From NCBI GenBank assembly GCA_031263835.1, contig JAISEZ010000254.1, positions 1 through 17,135 of the forward strand: DNA of 17,135 nucleotides, read 5' to 3'. Below the pieces are notes generated by a model. That model did not search any database, was not told the DNA's origin, and saw only the letters and a list, made by a program, of their open reading frames with translations. The position numbers were made by a program, and so were the translations under genes. The DNA is from Tannerella sp. (GTDB lineage: Bacteria > Bacteroidota > Bacteroidia > Bacteroidales > Tannerellaceae). Below, piece after piece: positions 16,078 to 17,135 of the stretch (positions are counted from its first letter, which is position 1; the number at the start of each line of letters is the position of its first letter).

Positions 16078-16109
16078 GCAAAGGTAGTAAAAAAGATTCA
16101 ATGATTCAA
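16078..16109 (-). promoter_or_regulatory. ruvB operon promoter
   Basis: On the minus strand TACCTTTGC (16078-16086) matches the -7 consensus. A TTG (16107-16109) lies 20 bp upstream, supplied by the 9-bp ATTGAATC-type repeat. The leader to the ATG at 16059 is very short (18 nt after the -7 box). Confidence 0.65.
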
Positions 16110-16126
16110 TGATTCAAAGATTCAAG
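16094..16126. repeat. 9-bp direct repeats (GATTCAATG type)
   Basis: About 3.5 copies of GATTCAATG / GATTCAAA lie immediately upstream of the ruvB -7 box. They put TTG triplets at 8-9-bp intervals on the transcribed orientation. The rest of 16127-16176 shows no recognisable feature. Confidence 0.7.
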
Positions 16127-16176
16127 GGTGAATTCTATGTTCCCCTCCAAATTATTTCCCATAAAAAATATCAACG

Positions 16177-16659
16177 TCATGCACTTTTTTTATCCAATGT
16201 CTTTTTAAAGTCTGTCTGATAAAAAATTCCAGTTCCAACGATCGCAAAAATGCGATGAATTAACCTGCTTCTTACACTGTTTACAGTTAGCCATTCCTGC
16301 CTGCCCTCTGCCATTTTTCGCCGGTAACAGCGTCCGGTATCTGTATCGTGCCTGATGGCACACAGGGCAGCCCGAGTAAGTAAAACTTTTATTTTCCTGT
16401 CCGCCGGATGGCTCACATGAGGGGCGACATTTATCGAAGTTCCGGACTGCGAGCCAAATGGCGCCAGGCCTGCATAACAGGCAAACTGCCGGCTGTTGGC
16501 AAAACGGGTAAAATTTTGAGTGGCCACAGGGATGGCTGCCGTATTAATCATCGCGATGCCTTTGATGGAAGTGACCGGCTTATAATTCTCTTTCAGATTC
16601 TCCGAAGATTCTATTATTTCCTGACTTCGACACTTATATTTCAGTGAATTTATAATATG
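16177..16659 (-). pseudogene. IS110-type transposase, C-terminal-domain remnant
   Basis: The minus frame is open from 16659 (a TAG lies just upstream at 16660-16662) to the stop at 16177. The peptide has a charged helical linker (SQEIIESSENLKENYKP), then SIKGIAMINTAAIPVATQNF, FANSRQFACYAGLAPF, SQSGTSI and SVRSRLIHRIFAIV, which is the Transposase_20 (C-terminal) domain of IS110 family transposases in the correct order. The whole N-terminal DEDD domain is absent, so the element is dead. An internal ATG at 16551 opens a shorter frame but would start inside the domain. The upstream truncation lies next to the DDE transposase gene that follows, consistent with interruption by that element. Confidence 0.75.
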
Positions 16660-16685
16660 CTATATATCAATTGCATGTGATTTTT

Positions 16686-16707
16686 GCGACACCAAAATGG
16701 GTGTCGC
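16686..16707. promoter_or_regulatory. 22-bp hairpin before the transposase start
   Basis: Perfect 8-bp arms flank the 6-nt loop AAAATG, ending 10 nt before the transposase ATG. It would fold in mRNA entering the element from outside and could limit translation of the transposase. Confidence 0.55.
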
Positions 16708-16717
16708 GGGCAAAAAA

Positions 16718-17135
16718 ATGATTATGTTTGCAGAGTGTTATGTACGCAAAAAACAGAACAGGTCAGGCAGCATAAGTGTTGTGATTGTCGATAAAAGTAG
16801 CGGCAAGTGTCGCTATTTGAAAACTGTCGGTATAAGTTCTGATGAAAAAGAGATAGCCGCACTTTATCAACAGGGTAAAAAATGGATTACAGTGCAAAGT
16901 GTCGTTCGTGATATAGTCACCGAACAGACTCGCCGGCAGGAAGAAAAACTGGTTACAGAGCATGTGCTTGAGAATATCGAAAATATTTCGCTTAATGGCA
17001 CACAGATGATTTTAAATCAGGTTTTGATGCAAACAGGTTTTGATGCAATAGAGGATAGTATATTGAAGCATTTGGTAGTGTCGCGCATTTGCCAACCCTC
17101 AAGCAAATCGGGAACAGTCGATTATTTGAAGAGTT
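16718..17135 (+). CDS. DDE transposase, IS4/IS1634-like, N-terminal part
   Basis: The frame is open for 139 codons to the window edge. It reads MIMFAECYVRKKQNRSGSISVVIVDK, then LKTVGISSDEKEIAALYQQGKKWI, and later VVSRICQPSSKSGTVDYLKS. This arrangement (a short strand-rich opening, a charged linker, then a helix ending in P-S-S-K-S-x-T-V-D-Y-L) resembles the N-terminus of IS1634-type members of the IS4 superfamily. The catalytic DDE residues lie beyond the window and cannot be checked. A second in-frame ATG at 16724 is an alternative start. Family assignment is from memory of motif patterns. Confidence 0.65.
   Translation, partial: MIMFAECYVRKKQNRSGSISVVIVDKSSGKCRYLKTVGISSDEKEIAALYQQGKKWITVQSVVRDIVTEQTRRQEEKLVTEHVLENIENISLNGTQMILNQVLMQTGFDAIEDSILKHLVVSRICQPSSKSGTVDYLKS

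Larger units (their letters stand above)
16660..17135 (+). mobile_element. left part of an insertion sequence (IS4/IS1634-like), running off the window
   Basis: The DNA becomes AT-rich here. A perfect 8-bp inverted repeat GCGACACC / GGTGTCGC (16686-16693 and 16700-16707) precedes a transposase gene. Hairpins near IS ends can block read-in transcription. The exact left boundary and terminal repeat cannot be fixed because the right end is outside the window. Confidence 0.5.

Noticed and set aside
16060..16176. IS110 bridge RNA
   Set aside because: Such RNAs are usually encoded on the side upstream of the transposase, which is missing here; no structured candidate could be recognised downstream of the remnant.
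16763..16963. 66-aa minus-strand ORF inside the DDE transposase
   Set aside because: It is antisense to the transposase frame and has no supporting signal.

Overview
The window looks like a GC-rich (by eye roughly 55-58%) Bacteroidales chromosome, plausibly from the Alistipes/Rikenellaceae side of the order. This is an inference from four things: Bacteroidetes-type promoters (-7 box TAnnTTTGC) before lysS, ruvB, a PLP enzyme and a small gene; starts without clear Shine-Dalgarno sites; a lysS-gpsA-pgi operon; and a Bacteroidales-type S46 dipeptidyl-peptidase. No rRNA or tRNA gene and no CRISPR array was seen.

Layout. (1) 1-311: the broken end of an IS110-type transposase, a 14-bp tandem repeat, and the lysS promoter. 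(2) 312-4379, plus strand: lysS (overlapping gpsA by 8 bp), gpsA and pgi, a tight housekeeping operon. (3) 4391-4438: a long hairpin between pgi and a convergent gene of unknown function (4458-5126, minus). (4) 5220-5596: an array of 18 diverged copies of a 21-bp unit, the most unusual object in the window, then 295 bp of low-complexity DNA. (5) 5892-8240: a secreted GH95 family alpha-L-fucosidase. (6) 8316-8602: a self-contained unit (promoter, 58-aa membrane protein, terminator). (7) 8619-8768: a 150-bp palindromic, MITE-like element. (8) 8891-10105: a trans-sulfuration-type PLP enzyme. (9) 10106-10324: intergenic repeats, including a REP-like hairpin. (10) 10325-16059, minus strand: an operon reading ruvB, Wzx-like flippase, S46 dipeptidyl-peptidase (DPP7-type S1 residue), family 2 glycosyltransferase. 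(11) 16177-17135: AT-richer mobile DNA, with the C-terminal remnant of an IS110-type transposase apparently interrupted by the start of an IS4/IS1634-type DDE transposase that runs off the window.

The named genes are ordinary core or glycan-related functions: lysyl-tRNA charging, phospholipid precursor synthesis, glycolysis, fucose release, sulfur amino acids, recombination, surface glycan export and peptide digestion. The non-coding DNA is more interesting. At least six classes of short periodic or palindromic repeats fill the gaps, and three of the five recognised promoters sit directly downstream of a pyrimidine-rich periodic tract. The best candidate for something undescribed is the 21-bp array, whose period equals two DNA helical turns and whose copies differ mostly by transitions at alternating positions.
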